Source: CAVORB01 sp963736235 (lineage in GTDB: Bacteria > Pseudomonadota > Gammaproteobacteria > Chromatiales > Chromatiaceae). From it: DNA of 64,000 nucleotides. Within the stretch, counting starts at the first letter, position 1. Each line of letters begins with the position of its first letter. The stretch is taken from the NCBI GenBank assembly GCA_963736235.1, contig CAVTOR010000001.1, positions 1 to 64,000 of the forward strand. The letters are read 5' to 3'. The position numbers were made by a program, and so were the translations under genes. Shown here in pieces: positions 26,083 through 35,764 of the stretch. The notes under the pieces are model-generated. The model saw only the letters and a program-made list of their open reading frames with translations. It was not told the origin of the DNA and did not search any database.

Positions 26083-26862
26083 CTAGACCAGAAGCCGTCT
26101 CCGCACCAGGGCAACCGCGACGTAGAAAGCGACGGCCGCATAGGCCGTCAACACCGCCAGATGCAGCAGCGGCAGCGTGAGATCCTGGCCCGTGACCAGG
26201 GGACGCGTGAGGGCCACCGCGTGCGTGAGGGGCAGGATCTGGACGAACCCCTGCATCGTCTCCGGCAGGCTCTCGATCGGGTAGAAGACGCCGGACAGCA
26301 TGAACATGGGCGTCACGGCCAGCACGAAGTAGTAGTTGAAGAAGTCGTAGTTGGTCGCCACCGCGCTCATGATCATGGCGAGCGCGCCGAAGCACAGCCC
26401 GATCAGGAACACCACCGGCAGCACCCACAGCGCCTGCCAGCCGCCGACCACCCCGAGCACCGCCGCGACCGTCAGGATCGCCATGCCGCTCAGCAGGCTC
26501 TTGGTGCCGCACCAGAGCATCTCCCCGAGCAGGACGTCGTCCACCTCAAGCGGCGTGGCCAGGATCGCCTCGTAGGTGCGCTGCGGGTCGAGCCGCGTAT
26601 AGACCGAATACATGCCCTCGAAGGTGGCGGTGGTCATGGCCGAGGAGGCGATGATCCCCGAGGCGAGGAACGCCAGGTAGGGCATGTCGGACATGGTGCC
26701 GATGAAGGCCCCCAGTCCGTAACCCAGCCCGATGAGGTAGAGCGTCGGCTCGCCGAAGTTCATCACCACCGCCGGACCAAGCAGCTTGCGCCAGACCAGC
26801 AGATTGCGCCGCCACACCGCGAACGCGCAGCGGCGCAGGCGGGGAAGACGCCAATGGTTCAC
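26083..26862 (-). CDS. ABC-2 type permease, NodJ-like
   Basis: 259 residues, about six membrane helices. It has the ABC2 permease pattern (FGEPTLYLIGLGYGLGAFIG, PYLAFLASGIIASSAMTTAT, TYEAILATPLEVDDVLLGE) and a C-terminal FMLSGVFYPIESLPETMQ segment typical of NodJ/ABC-2 exporters. These permeases work with an ATPase such as NodI, which is not adjacent in this window. It begins 12 bases after cysK on the same strand, so the two may be co-transcribed, though the pairing looks accidental. Confidence 0.88.
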   Translation of the reverse strand: MNHWRLPRLRRCAFAVWRRNLLVWRKLLGPAVVMNFGEPTLYLIGLGYGLGAFIGTMSDMPYLAFLASGIIASSAMTTATFEGMYSVYTRLDPQRTYEAILATPLEVDDVLLGEMLWCGTKSLLSGMAILTVAAVLGVVGGWQALWVLPVVFLIGLCFGALAMIMSAVATNYDFFNYYFVLAVTPMFMLSGVFYPIESLPETMQGFVQILPLTHAVALTRPLVTGQDLTLPLLHLAVLTAYAAVAFYVAVALVRRRLLV

Positions 26863-26874
26863 GCTCGCATCACC

Positions 26875-27801
26875 TCACTCGCCACCCTGCCCGCTCCACA
26901 GGCCGGTGCTGATGTATCGCTCGCCGGTGTCGGGCAGAATCGCCAGCAGCACCTTTCCGCGCCAGCCCTCTCGCCGCGCGAGCTTGAGCATCCCGGCCAC
27001 CGCCGCGCCGCAGGAGATGCCGGCCAGGATGCCCTCGCGGCGGGCAAGCAGTCGGGTCGTTTCGTACGCCTCCGCGGTCGTGATGGGCACGATCTCGTCG
27101 TAGACCGAGGTATCCAGGATCTCCGGGATGAAGCCCGGCGCGGTGCCCATGATCCCGTGCTTGCAGGCAATGCCCTGGGATAGGATGGGAGAGTCCGCTG
27201 GCTCGGTGGCGATGATCCGGATCGCCGGATTGCGCGCCTTGAGCCGCCTTCCGACGCCCGTGATGGTGCCGCCGGTGCCGGTGGTGCACACCAGCGCGTC
27301 GAGCCCGGCGCCGAAATCGTCCCAGATCTCGGCCGCGGTGCGCTCGTGAGCGGCGGGATTGGCGGGGTTGAAGTGCTGACCGACGAGGAACCAGCCGTGC
27401 TCCGCCTCCAGCCTGCGCGCCTCCTCCACCGCGCCCTTGGTGCCGAGCTCCGGCGGCGTGAGCACCAACTCCGCGCCGAAGGCACGCATCAGGGCCTTGC
27501 GCTCCTCGCTCATGTCCGCGGCCATCACCAGCACCGCGCGGTAGCCCTTCACCGCCGAAACCATGGCGAGCCCGATCCCGGTGTTCCCGGAGGTGGGCTC
27601 GACGATGGTGTCGCCGGGCTTGAGCGCGCCGCGGCGCTCGGCATCCTCGATCATGTTCAGCGCCGGCCGGTCCTTGATTGAGCCGCCGGGGTTGAAGCTC
27701 TCGACCTTGACCCATAGCTCGCTGGCGCTATGGTCCTGGAATCGATTGAGCCGTACCGCGGGCGTGTCCCCGATCGTCTGCAGAATGCTGCTGTATTTCA
27801 T
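26875..27801 (-). CDS. cysK: Cysteine synthase A (O-acetylserine sulfhydrylase)
   Basis: 308 residues, normal length. PLP Lys43 in NPGGSIKDRPA, substrate loop TSGNTGIGLAM, phosphate-binding GTGGTITGVGR, and C-terminal EGILAGISCGAA with the Ser that contacts the PLP nitrogen. It converts O-acetylserine and sulfide to cysteine. The NodJ-like permease gene follows directly on the same strand. Confidence 0.92.
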   Translation of the reverse strand: MKYSSILQTIGDTPAVRLNRFQDHSASELWVKVESFNPGGSIKDRPALNMIEDAERRGALKPGDTIVEPTSGNTGIGLAMVSAVKGYRAVLVMAADMSEERKALMRAFGAELVLTPPELGTKGAVEEARRLEAEHGWFLVGQHFNPANPAAHERTAAEIWDDFGAGLDALVCTTGTGGTITGVGRRLKARNPAIRIIATEPADSPILSQGIACKHGIMGTAPGFIPEILDTSVYDEIVPITTAEAYETTRLLARREGILAGISCGAAVAGMLKLARREGWRGKVLLAILPDTGERYISTGLWSGQGGE

Positions 27802-27893
27802 TCAGTTGGTCGACGCGGCGGTTGAAAGCGGGCCATGATACCCGAACGCCCCGCTAGCTCCCGCGCATCACGCCCAGCCGACCGGAGACGCCC

Positions 27894-29004
27894 ATGCACC
27901 GCCACATCGCCGCCCTGCTCGTCCTGATCCCCTTTGTCCTCACGCCCGCGGTCCGCGCCGGGGAAGCGCCCGCTCCCGGTACCCTGGAGGTCGTCGCGGA
28001 GCTGCCGATCAATCCCGGCAACCTGGCGGTAACCTCCGACGGGCGAGTGTTCGCCACCGTGCACCAGTTCCGCCGCGCGGATGCCCAGCTGATCGAGATC
28101 ACCGGCCCCGACAGCCTACCGACCCTGGCCGGATGAGGCCTGGAACGGGGCGTTCGGATCGGGGACCGACGTGCTCAACAGCGTGCTCGGCATCGCCATC
28201 GACCGCGACGAACGCCTGTGGGTGATCGACAACGGGCTCGGGGACCCGCCCCAGCCGCCGAAGCTCCTGGCCTTCTCCCTCGCAACCGGCGAGCCGACGT
28301 TCCGTTACGACTTCCCGCCGGAGACGGGACCGGTGGGAAGCTTCCTCAACGACCTGGCGGTGGACGGCGAGCGCGGCTTCGTCTACATCGCGGACGTCGG
28401 CGGCGGGCACGCGCCCGCGCTGGTGACGGTGGACCTGAACCGCGGGACCTCGCGCCGCTTTACCGCCTCTCCCGCCCTCCAGGCCGAGGACGTGGACCTG
28501 GTGGTGGAGGGTCGGGTAATCACCCTGCCTGGCGAGGGCGGCAAGCCGAAGCCCGCGCGCATCGCGGTCAACCCGATCACCTTGTCGGCGGACGGCGAGA
28601 CCCTCTATTTCGGTGCCATGAACGGCGAAACCTGGTACCGGGTCCCCGCCCGTCTCCTGCGCGAGGGCGCGAATGACGATCGGATCGCGGCGGCCATCGA
28701 GAAGGCGGGCCCCAAGCCCGTCTCGGACGGCGCCTCCACGGATACCGAGGGCAATCACTACTTCACCGACCTGGGCAACAACGCGATCACCGTCCTGCGC
28801 ACCGATGGGAGGCTCGAGACCCTGGTCAAGGACGACCGCCTGCTTTGGCCCGACGCGCTCAGTTTCGGCGCGCCGGGATGGCTGTATGTCGCGGTCAACC
28901 AGTTGCACCGCGCCCCTGCCCTCAACGGCGGTGTCGAAGGCGCCGAGCCGCCATTCCGGATACTGCGGGTCTGGACGGGCAGGCAGGGCATCGCCGGACG
29001 CTGA
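27894..29004 (+). pseudogene. Yellow/MRJP-like secreted beta-propeller protein, one frameshift
   Basis: The first frame (27894 on) gives a signal peptide (HIAALLVLIPFVLTPAVRAG) and the N-terminal ELPINPGNLAVTSDGRVFAT. It ends at 28136. The second frame picks up at about 28116 with YRPWPDEAWNGAFGSGTDVL and continues to 29004 with NDLAVDGERGFVYIADVGGG, LSADGETLYFGAMNGETWYR. This is the major royal jelly/yellow family related to gluconolactonases. One base is in excess or lacking near 28116. The rest is intact, so this may be a sequence error. Substrate unknown. Confidence 0.75.
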
Positions 29005-29125
29005 GTGCAAGTATTCGATTCCGACATGAAACAAATAGAGGCGCGCGGCCGTTCAAGGCTCGACCGCCATCCCCGTGCTTGCTGCAACCGGCCCGGCTTG
29101 ATGCGATACGGAACGAGCTGATCCG

Positions 29126-29875
29126 ATGTGCACCCTGATCGTCCTGCGTCGGCCCGGTCACGACTGGCCATTACTGCTCGCCGCGAACCGCGACGAGATG
29201 TACCAACGGCCGGCTAGCCCGCCGGGCCGCCACTGGGAAGACCGCCCGGAAGTGGTGGCGGGCCTCGACCGAACAGGGGGCGGGAGCTGGCTCGGGATCA
29301 ACGATCACGGGATCCTGGCGGCGGTCCTGAACCGGGAGGGATCGCTCGGACCTGAGCCGGGCAAGCGCAGCCGGGGTGAGCTGGTCCTCGAGGCCCTCGA
29401 TCACGCCGAGGCGGGAGAGGCCGCGGGCGCCCTCGCGGACCTGCACCCGGGGGCCTACCGCCCCTTCAACCTGGTAATCGCCGATGCCCGTAACGCCTAC
29501 TGGTTGCGCCATGGCGGCGACGGGGAGATCCGCGTCCATCCGATCCCGCCGGGTCTGCACATGCTGACGGCCGGGGAGATGGACGACACCGCCAGTCCAC
29601 GTATCGGCGCTTACCTCCGTCGCTTTCGGGAGTCCGCGATTCCCGACCCCGGACAGAACCGATGGGAAGAGTGGCAGCGTCTGCTTACCGACCGCGACTA
29701 CCCCGCCGCGGCCGGGCCGCACGCCGCCATGAACCTCGACCTGCCGAACGGCTTCGGGACCGTGTCCAGCAGCCTCATCGCGCTGCCAGCCTACGCGGGG
29801 TTCGGCACGGAACCGATCTGGCTTCACGCCGACGGACCTCCGGACAGGGCGCCGTTCCTGCCGGTTACAAGATGA
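29126..29875 (+). CDS. NRDE family protein (TANGO2-like)
   Basis: 249 residues. It starts with the family hallmark MCTLIVLRRPG and AANRDEMYQRPA, the NRDE motif being residues 21-24. Further signatures are GGGSWLGINDHGILAAVLNR and the C-terminal GFGTVSSSLIAL. NRDE proteins, including eukaryotic TANGO2, have an N-terminal nucleophile hydrolase-like fold and are linked to lipid or haem handling. The catalytic role in bacteria is not settled. Confidence 0.9.
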   Translation: MCTLIVLRRPGHDWPLLLAANRDEMYQRPASPPGRHWEDRPEVVAGLDRTGGGSWLGINDHGILAAVLNREGSLGPEPGKRSRGELVLEALDHAEAGEAAGALADLHPGAYRPFNLVIADARNAYWLRHGGDGEIRVHPIPPGLHMLTAGEMDDTASPRIGAYLRRFRESAIPDPGQNRWEEWQRLLTDRDYPAAAGPHAAMNLDLPNGFGTVSSSLIALPAYAGFGTEPIWLHADGPPDRAPFLPVTR

Positions 29876-30105
29876 TCGGGGGCCGGCTTCCCTGCACAGC
29901 GAGCGCTGCCAGAAGAAGCCATTCTTCCGCGCCGGTCGAAGCGATGCGTCAGGAGTGGGGGAAAGGTCGACCGGGGAAACCGATCGACCATAACATCAGC
30001 TCAAACGCCCAGATCATCTATGCTCCAGCCGACACCGCCAGCGCCCGCCCCCGGGTGCCTGCCGGTCGATGCCGGGGCTGGGGTTAGACGAGGCCAGGCG
30101 GCGAC

Positions 30106-30678
30106 ATGAAGCGACCCCGGATGCGTGTCATCACCGGCGGAAGGCACCGCGCTCACCGCTTCGGGCCCGTCACGATCGTCGCTGGCACTCATCGCGACCC
30201 GCCCTTCCAGCCCGAGGTCGAGGTGCTGGAGGAGGACACCTGGCGCCTGCTGAGCGCCCCCGCCGATGCATCGCCGGCGGCAGAGCACCCGGTGCGCCTG
30301 ATGACCGCCCTGATCGACGACCGGCCGGCCCGACCGGGGAGCGTATTGGCGGGCGGCCGCCGCTGGCTCGCCGTCGTCTACGATCTTGACCAGGACCCGG
30401 TCTGCCGCGAGGAGTGGGTGTAGCAGGCCCTCGATGAGCTGCTGCGGACCGCCGCCCGAAGGCGTTGCCGCTCCCTCGCGCTCCCCTTGCTCGGACATAC
30501 CCATGGGGGGCTGCACTGGAAGCGCAGCCTGGCGCTGTTGGATGGTGCGCTGCGCAATTCGAGCCGGCTTGCGCCATCGCCCCTGCGGATCTGGCTTCAG
30601 CTGCCAGACGAGCTGCTGGCGAGCGGCATCGGCAATACTGAGCGAGCCATGCCCGGAGGACACGCCTGCCGACCCTGA
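30106..30678 (+). pseudogene. Conserved hypothetical protein interrupted by an in-frame TAG
   Basis: Residues 1-105 end at a TAG at 30421-30423 right after DQDPVCREEWV. The same frame continues without shift as QALDELLRTAARRRCRSLAL, PLLGHTHGGLHWKRSLALL to 30678. The junction text reads as one continuous helix, so the ancestral protein was about 190 residues. The strand LAVVYDL and the SLALPLLGHTHGG loop resemble a macro-domain pattern (SIAFPxIGTGxxG), tentatively. A single CAG/CGG-to-TAG change would explain the break. Confidence 0.5.
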
Positions 30679-30850
30679 TGCCGGAGGCGCAACCCTGCCC
30701 CTACCAGTTCACTATGCTTGAGAAAAGGCGTAGCGGCGAATGCCAAGCAGGACCGCAACGGGGCCTTGCCGCCCGTCGCCCTTCTCGCCGCCCGCGATTC
30801 GTTGCATTATGATGACGGAGTAGGCGCACGCCGACGAAATCAGCCCCGAC

Positions 30851-32215
30851 ATGACGACCCAAGTCCATCTCCAGTCCCTCGCGGAGACCCACGAGCGGCC
30901 TTTCCTGATCCTCGACGACGACAATCGGATCGTGGCGGCAAACCAGGCGTTCCTGTCGACTTACGGCACGACGCTCGCCGAGATACTGAACCGCCCCTGC
31001 TACGAAGTGACCCATCGCAATCCCCGGCCTTGCGAGGAGATGGGCGAGGAGTGCCCCAACGCGCACGTGCGGGAGAGCGGCGAACCCTACACCTGCCGCG
31101 GCACGCACACCCATCAGGACGCGAGCGGGCGCCTCCATCAGGTGCGGGTGAAAGGGTTTCCGCTGCGCTTGGAAAACGGAGAGTCCTACTTTGGCGAGCA
31201 GTTCGAGGAGATCGCCGTGCATGTGCGGGAGGCCAACGATCGCCAATGGAAGGTCGGCTCATCCAAGGCGTTTCTCGCGAGCCTGGAGGCGATGACGCTC
31301 GCGGCGAGGTCGGACAGCCCGGTCCTGATCAAGGGCGAGAGCGGGACCGGTAAGGGCCTGGGCGCCAACTTCCTGCATCTCAACTCCCTGCGTTCCGGCG
31401 GTCCCTTCCTGAGCGTGGACTGTACGGTGCAGACCGAGATCCTGTTGGAGAGCGAGCTGTTCGGCCACGTCCGCGGCGCCTTCCCCGGCAGCGTCGGGGA
31501 ACGCCCGGGGCTGTTCGCGCTGGCCCATGGAGGCACTCTGTTCCTGGATGAGATCGGCGATCTGCCCGAGGCCCTGCAGACCAAGCTGCTGCGGACGCTG
31601 GAGAGCGGGGAGTTTTTCCGCCTTGGCAGCGACGAGCCGATCCCGGCGGACGTCCGAATCATCTGCGCCACCAATCGCAACCTTGCCTCGGCGGTGCAGG
31701 ATGGCGAGTTCCGCGAGGACCTGTACTTCCGGCTGGCCTGCCTGACGGTGAACCTGCCGAGCCTGCGGCAGCGGCGCGCGGACATCCCTGAGCTGGCCGC
31801 ACTCCTGTTGCGACAGATCGCGCGCGGCGGCGATCGCCCTCTCTCCCTCAGCGACGACGCGATGGAGACCCTCATCGCCTACGATTTCCCGGGCAACGTG
31901 CGCGAGCTCAGGCATATCCTCCTGGCCGCGTCCGCCCGGGCCGCCGGCACCATCATCGAAAGGGACCTGATCGAGGCCACGATCAGCGGCTCGCCCCCGG
32001 CCGGCATCGAGGCGCCGCCGCGCGGCCCATCGGCCCCAGCCCCGGCTGCCGGTCCGGATAAGGCGACGGACTCGACCTCGCTGCGGCAGCTGGAACGGGC
32101 GCACCTGCGCCAGCTCCTGGACCTCCATCGGGGGAACCGGGCCGCGGTCGCCACCGCCATGGGGATCAGTGAGCGCACCCTGTACCGCAAGCTAAAGCTC
32201 CACAACCTGAGGTAG
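30851..32215 (+). CDS. PAS-AAA-Fis transcriptional regulator of the sigma54-activator type, altered GAFTGA loop
   Basis: 454 residues. A PAS domain (about 10-125) contains four Cys (C50, C61, C68, C82; pattern CYEVTH, then PC and ECPN) that could hold a redox or metal signal. The AAA+ domain (about 135-365) has Walker A GESGTGKG (162-169), Walker B GGTLFLDE (227-234) and an intact arginine finger region (REDLYFRL). The sigma54-contact loop, normally GAFTGA, reads GAFPGS (209-214). A Fis-type helix-turn-helix ends the protein (GNRAAVATAMGISERTLYRK). It may act on sigma70 or not activate sigma54 normally. Confidence 0.88.
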   Translation: MTTQVHLQSLAETHERPFLILDDDNRIVAANQAFLSTYGTTLAEILNRPCYEVTHRNPRPCEEMGEECPNAHVRESGEPYTCRGTHTHQDASGRLHQVRVKGFPLRLENGESYFGEQFEEIAVHVREANDRQWKVGSSKAFLASLEAMTLAARSDSPVLIKGESGTGKGLGANFLHLNSLRSGGPFLSVDCTVQTEILLESELFGHVRGAFPGSVGERPGLFALAHGGTLFLDEIGDLPEALQTKLLRTLESGEFFRLGSDEPIPADVRIICATNRNLASAVQDGEFREDLYFRLACLTVNLPSLRQRRADIPELAALLLRQIARGGDRPLSLSDDAMETLIAYDFPGNVRELRHILLAASARAAGTIIERDLIEATISGSPPAGIEAPPRGPSAPAPAAGPDKATDSTSLRQLERAHLRQLLDLHRGNRAAVATAMGISERTLYRKLKLHNLR

Positions 32216-32317
32216 CTCAGAACGCGGCCGTGACACGCGGCGGGCCTGGCTTGCCCGGCTCATTCACACGCGCATCGGCGGCGGCCAACGAAAATCAGCT
32301 TCGGCAACCCGCCTCGA

Positions 32318-32746
32318 TCAGGCGATCTCCACCAGCTCCAGCGCGAACGTCAGCTCCTGCCCGGCGAGGGGATGATTGCCGTCGATCTTCACGCTCGCCT
32401 CATCGAATGACATGACGGTGAAGCTCACGGTCTGGCCATCGGGTCCCTGGGCGTGCAGGACCATGCCCTCTGCCAGCTCGATATCGTCCGGGATGACGCC
32501 GCGGGGGACCTCCTGGGTCAGGTCCTGGTTGCGCGCGCCGTAAGCCTCCGCGGCCGGGATCGTGACCGACTTGGTATCGCCCGCGCTCATGCCGACGATC
32601 GCGTTCTCGAAGCCCGGGATGACGTTTCCGCCGCCGAGGGTGAGCTCCAGCGGCTCATGACCGCGCGAGGAGTCGAACTCGGTACCGTCGTCCAGGGTTC
32701 CGGTGTAATGAACCTTGACCTGATCTCCGTTCTTCGCTTGGGACAT
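32318..32746 (-). CDS. FKBP-type peptidyl-prolyl isomerase (SlyD/FklB-like, short)
   Basis: 142 residues from the ATG at 32746 (AGGAGC upstream). FKBP core: VKVHYTGTLDDGTEFDSS, PLELTLGGGNVIPGFENAIV, and the IF insert (IPAAEAYGARNQDL to VLHAQGPDGQTVSF) typical of SlyD/FkpA-short forms. It lacks the His-rich tail of SlyD, so nickel storage is not indicated. It is a cytosolic folding catalyst or chaperone. Confidence 0.9.
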   Translation of the reverse strand: MSQAKNGDQVKVHYTGTLDDGTEFDSSRGHEPLELTLGGGNVIPGFENAIVGMSAGDTKSVTIPAAEAYGARNQDLTQEVPRGVIPDDIELAEGMVLHAQGPDGQTVSFTVMSFDEASVKIDGNHPLAGQELTFALELVEIA

Positions 32747-32922
32747 ATAAGCTCCTGCTACGCTTGGTAACACCTGTCCGCCGCGGTGAAAACAACGCGG
32801 CCGCAGGGACCGAAACGCTGGAGACTCGAGACGGGAGACAGGCGGAGGATGTGTGTAACGGCCGACACTCTAGACGAGGGACCCGCCGAGCGCAAACCAC
32901 CGCGAGCCCGCAACGCCGACCT

Positions 32923-33768
32923 TCAGCGACGCCGCAGCACCCGCTCCACGGCTGTCTTAACCCGGTTCGCGGGCGTGGCGAAACCGATGCCCACGTTGCC
33001 GCCGGCGGGACCGATGAGGGCGGTATTCAGGCCTACCACCTCCCCGGCCAGGTTGACCAGCGGCCCACCAGAGTTCCCGGGATTGATGGAGGCGTCGGTC
33101 TGGATCAGGTCGCCGATCCCCGCCCCGTCCGGGCCGTCGCGTCCGATCGCGCTCACGATGCCGGATGTGACCGTCTGCCCGATGCCGAAGGGGTTACCGA
33201 TGGCGAGCACGAAGTCCCCGACCTCGAGGCGGCTCGAGTCCCCGAAGCTGAGCGCGGTGAGCCCGGCGGGCACCGGCGTGAGGCGCAGCACCGCAATGTC
33301 GGCCTTGCGGTCGCTGCCGACCAGCCGCGCGCGGTAGCTGCGGCGGTCCTTCAGGGTCACCGTGATGGACTCCGCGTCCTCGATCACGTGGCGATTGGTG
33401 AGCACGAAGCCGCGGGCCGCGTTGACGATGACCCCCGAGCCCACGCTCTGGCGGCGGCCATTCTCCGGCGATTCCGGGATCGGAAGATCGAACTTCTCCA
33501 GGAAACGGCGAAAGTCGGGATCCTTGAAGAAGGGGTGCTCGTCGAGGTCCACCTCGGACTCCACCGCCACATTGACCACGGCGGGCGTGACCCGTCGCAG
33601 CAGGGGCGCCAGGGTAGGGTAGCCGGCGCCGTCCTTGCGGTAGGGGAAGACCATCGGCCCCGCGGCCGATGCCCCGCTGGCGGCGGGGCGCTCGGAGACG
33701 GGCGCGCAGCCGCTCGCGAGCAGAACGAACAGCGCCAGCAGCGCATGGATCAGCCATGAATGGCGCAC
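32923..33768 (-). CDS. HtrA/DegP-type trypsin-like serine protease lacking a PDZ domain
   Basis: 281 residues from a GTG at 33768, seventeen bases after the dacB stop. Lipoprotein-like N-terminus (ALLALFVLLASGCAPV). Catalytic triad: His in FVLTNRHVIED, Asp in KADIAVLRL, Ser in INPGNSGGPLV. The chain ends shortly after the protease domain (GIGFATPANRVKTAVERVL), where DegP would continue into PDZ domains. It is a periplasmic or outer-membrane-tethered protease. Position after dacB suggests envelope quality control linked to cell-wall work. Confidence 0.88.
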   Translation of the reverse strand: MRHSWLIHALLALFVLLASGCAPVSERPAASGASAAGPMVFPYRKDGAGYPTLAPLLRRVTPAVVNVAVESEVDLDEHPFFKDPDFRRFLEKFDLPIPESPENGRRQSVGSGVIVNAARGFVLTNRHVIEDAESITVTLKDRRSYRARLVGSDRKADIAVLRLTPVPAGLTALSFGDSSRLEVGDFVLAIGNPFGIGQTVTSGIVSAIGRDGPDGAGIGDLIQTDASINPGNSGGPLVNLAGEVVGLNTALIGPAGGNVGIGFATPANRVKTAVERVLRRR

Positions 33769-33785
33769 GATGAGGAGTGAGCCGC

Positions 33786-35003
33786 TCAGCAGGAGGCACC
33801 CGGACAGAGGCGAGCGAGATCGGGCGAGCTCGCCAGGGCGTCGGCGACCCGCAGCCGTAGGTTGTAGTCCACCGGTTGGTTGATGAGCAGGCTGAAGGGT
33901 TCCCAGCGTCCACCGCGGCGCACGAAACCGGCGTAGCAGCTCACCCCCTTCAGGGTCCCCGTCTTGGCCAGCACCGAGCCGTTCTGTCGTGGCAGCAGAT
34001 CGCGATAGGGCGCGAAGGCCCTGACCGCATCCAACAGTTGCCGGGCGCTCAGGCGGTTGCCGCGGGAGAGCCCGGCACCGTCCTCGATGCGATGGCCGCG
34101 CCAGCCGAACGTCTTGTCGGCCCAGGCCATGGCCGTGCGCTGGGCCTGGGCGATGCTCACTGGCCTGCCGTCTCCGCGGTCCCCCAGCAGGAGAAACAGG
34201 TCGTTGGCGATGAAATTGTTGGAGTACTCCAGCATGGATGCCAGCACGGCCCGCAGGTCGCGGCTGTTGCTGTGGCGGTACAGGCGCTCCGCCCCCGCGG
34301 GCAGCTTGCCCGTGCGCCGGCCTTCGCCTACCTGAATACCGTTCGCGGCGAGCTTGGCGGCCATCAGCTCGCCGAAGTAGCGTACAGCCGGCTCGCGCTC
34401 GGAGAGATTGACCCTTTGCTTGCCGGCTCCCAGCCGCCGGCCGAACTCTCGCGCCAGCGGGGTGATGGGGGTCTGGGCCTCGGCACTCGCCACCGCCCCC
34501 CCCTTGTTGATCACGCTGATGGTGTTGAAATTGGCCGCCAGCGCGGTCACCGGCGCGTCGTACGGGTTGTTGCTGGAGGAGCGTCCCTGGATCTCCACGT
34601 CCGGCGCAAAGTAGGAGTCGTCCGTCCCGACGCCCGTCACGGACCGCACCCCTGCCTTGCGAAGCGCGCGCGCGATCAGGTCCAATTCCTCGGAGACCAG
34701 GTAGGGATCGCCCCAGCCCTTGACCCACAGCCAGCCGTCCGCCGAGCGGAAGAAATCGGTGTGAAAGCGGTGGTCGAGCCCCCAGCGCTGGATGGCGGCC
34801 AGGGCGGTGAGGATCTTCATGGTCGAGGCGGGGACCATGGGCGCATCCGGCCGGCGGGCGATCAAGGCGCGCCCCCCCTCCTCCAGCATGAGGCTTGCCT
34901 TGGGCATCGCCAGAACCTGGGAAACCGGGTTGCCGGCGGCCGCCGCCGTACCTATCCCGAGCAGCAGGACCGCCAGGAATACCAAGGAAGATCTTGAAGA
35001 CAT
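33786..35003 (-). CDS. dacB: D-alanyl-D-alanine carboxypeptidase/endopeptidase, PBP4 family
   Basis: 405 residues from the ATG at 35003. Signal peptide (LVFLAVLLLGIGTAAAAG). Penicillin-binding motifs: S60-T-M-K63 in MVPASTMKI, SNN in LEYSNNF, and KTG in VLAKTGTLKGVSC. The central insertion domain of PBP4-type enzymes is short here; the family is about 430-480 residues. Cleaves the D-Ala-D-Ala peptide or crosslinks in peptidoglycan. It starts about 45 bases after bioD on the same strand and is followed by the HtrA-like gene. Confidence 0.9.
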   Translation of the reverse strand: MSSRSSLVFLAVLLLGIGTAAAAGNPVSQVLAMPKASLMLEEGGRALIARRPDAPMVPASTMKILTALAAIQRWGLDHRFHTDFFRSADGWLWVKGWGDPYLVSEELDLIARALRKAGVRSVTGVGTDDSYFAPDVEIQGRSSSNNPYDAPVTALAANFNTISVINKGGAVASAEAQTPITPLAREFGRRLGAGKQRVNLSEREPAVRYFGELMAAKLAANGIQVGEGRRTGKLPAGAERLYRHSNSRDLRAVLASMLEYSNNFIANDLFLLLGDRGDGRPVSIAQAQRTAMAWADKTFGWRGHRIEDGAGLSRGNRLSARQLLDAVRAFAPYRDLLPRQNGSVLAKTGTLKGVSCYAGFVRRGGRWEPFSLLINQPVDYNLRLRVADALASSPDLARLCPGASC

Positions 35004-35048
35004 CTGCGCACCAACCTCGCGCCAATGGGAAAGGCGCATCCTAACCCC

Positions 35049-35764
35049 TCACGGAGTCCGCGCCATATTGGAATTGACGTCCGCGCCCGGCTCTATCAGG
35101 ACGTCGAGCGTCAGCAGCTCGGCCACCCGCTCCGGCTCGGGCGACGCCATCCAGGGTATCACCCCCAGGCAGGGAGCGCCGAGCAGGGCACCCAGGGTAG
35201 CCAGGTTCTCGTCCCGCACCAGCATGTCCGGGGCAATCTGGTTGGCGATCCAGCCGACGAGCCGGTTGCCGCTGGCGCGCACGCTCTCGGCGGTAAGCAG
35301 CGCGTGGTTGATGCAGCCGAGCTTGAGTCCGACCACCAGCACCACCGGCAGGCCGAGCTCCAGCGGCAGGTCGCTCACCGACAGCGCGGGCCAAGCGGAA
35401 CCCGCCAGCCGCCGACGCCCTCCACCACCAGGAAGTCCGCCCGGGCCGCGAGCTGGCGGGCGCGGTCGCGGATCACCGCCAACTCGATGTTCACCCCGGA
35501 TTGGCCCGCGGCGATATGGGGAGCGATCGGTGGCTCGAAGCAGTAGGGGTTCACCAGCGGGTAGTCCACCTCCGTGCTGCCCTGGGCCTGGAGCCGCAGG
35601 GCATCCAGATTCCGCAGCCCGGCGGGCGTTCGATCACAACCTGAGGCCACCGGCTTCATTCCCAGCACGGACAGGCCCTGCCGTTGGAGGGCCGCCATCA
35701 GGCCGAGACCGATCTCGGTCTTGCCGCAGTCGGTATCCGTACCCGTGATGAAGACGCCTCTCAT
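35049..35764 (-). pseudogene. bioD: Dethiobiotin synthetase, one frameshift
   Basis: Forms dethiobiotin from DAPA, CO2 and ATP. The N-terminal frame (start ATG at 35764) reads RGVFITGTDTDCGKTEIGLG, the P-loop of BioD, then EVDYPLVNPYCFEPPIAPHI and VVEGVGGWRVPLG. The frame breaks near 35380-35392, where the other frame continues SDLPLELGLPVVLVVGLKLG to GVIPWMA and the end at 35049. All expected motifs are present across the two frames, so a one-base error or recent mutation is likely. The start overlaps the bioC stop. Confidence 0.85.

Noticed and set aside
26083..27801. Sulfur-compound exporter formed by cysK and the NodJ-like permease
   Set aside because: Only adjacency supports it; the ATPase partner is missing and NodJ is not known for this.
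33769..35025. Extension of the HtrA-like frame upstream to about 700 residues
   Set aside because: The upstream part is out of frame with and overlaps the dacB gene, which has all PBP motifs; the protease starts at 33768.
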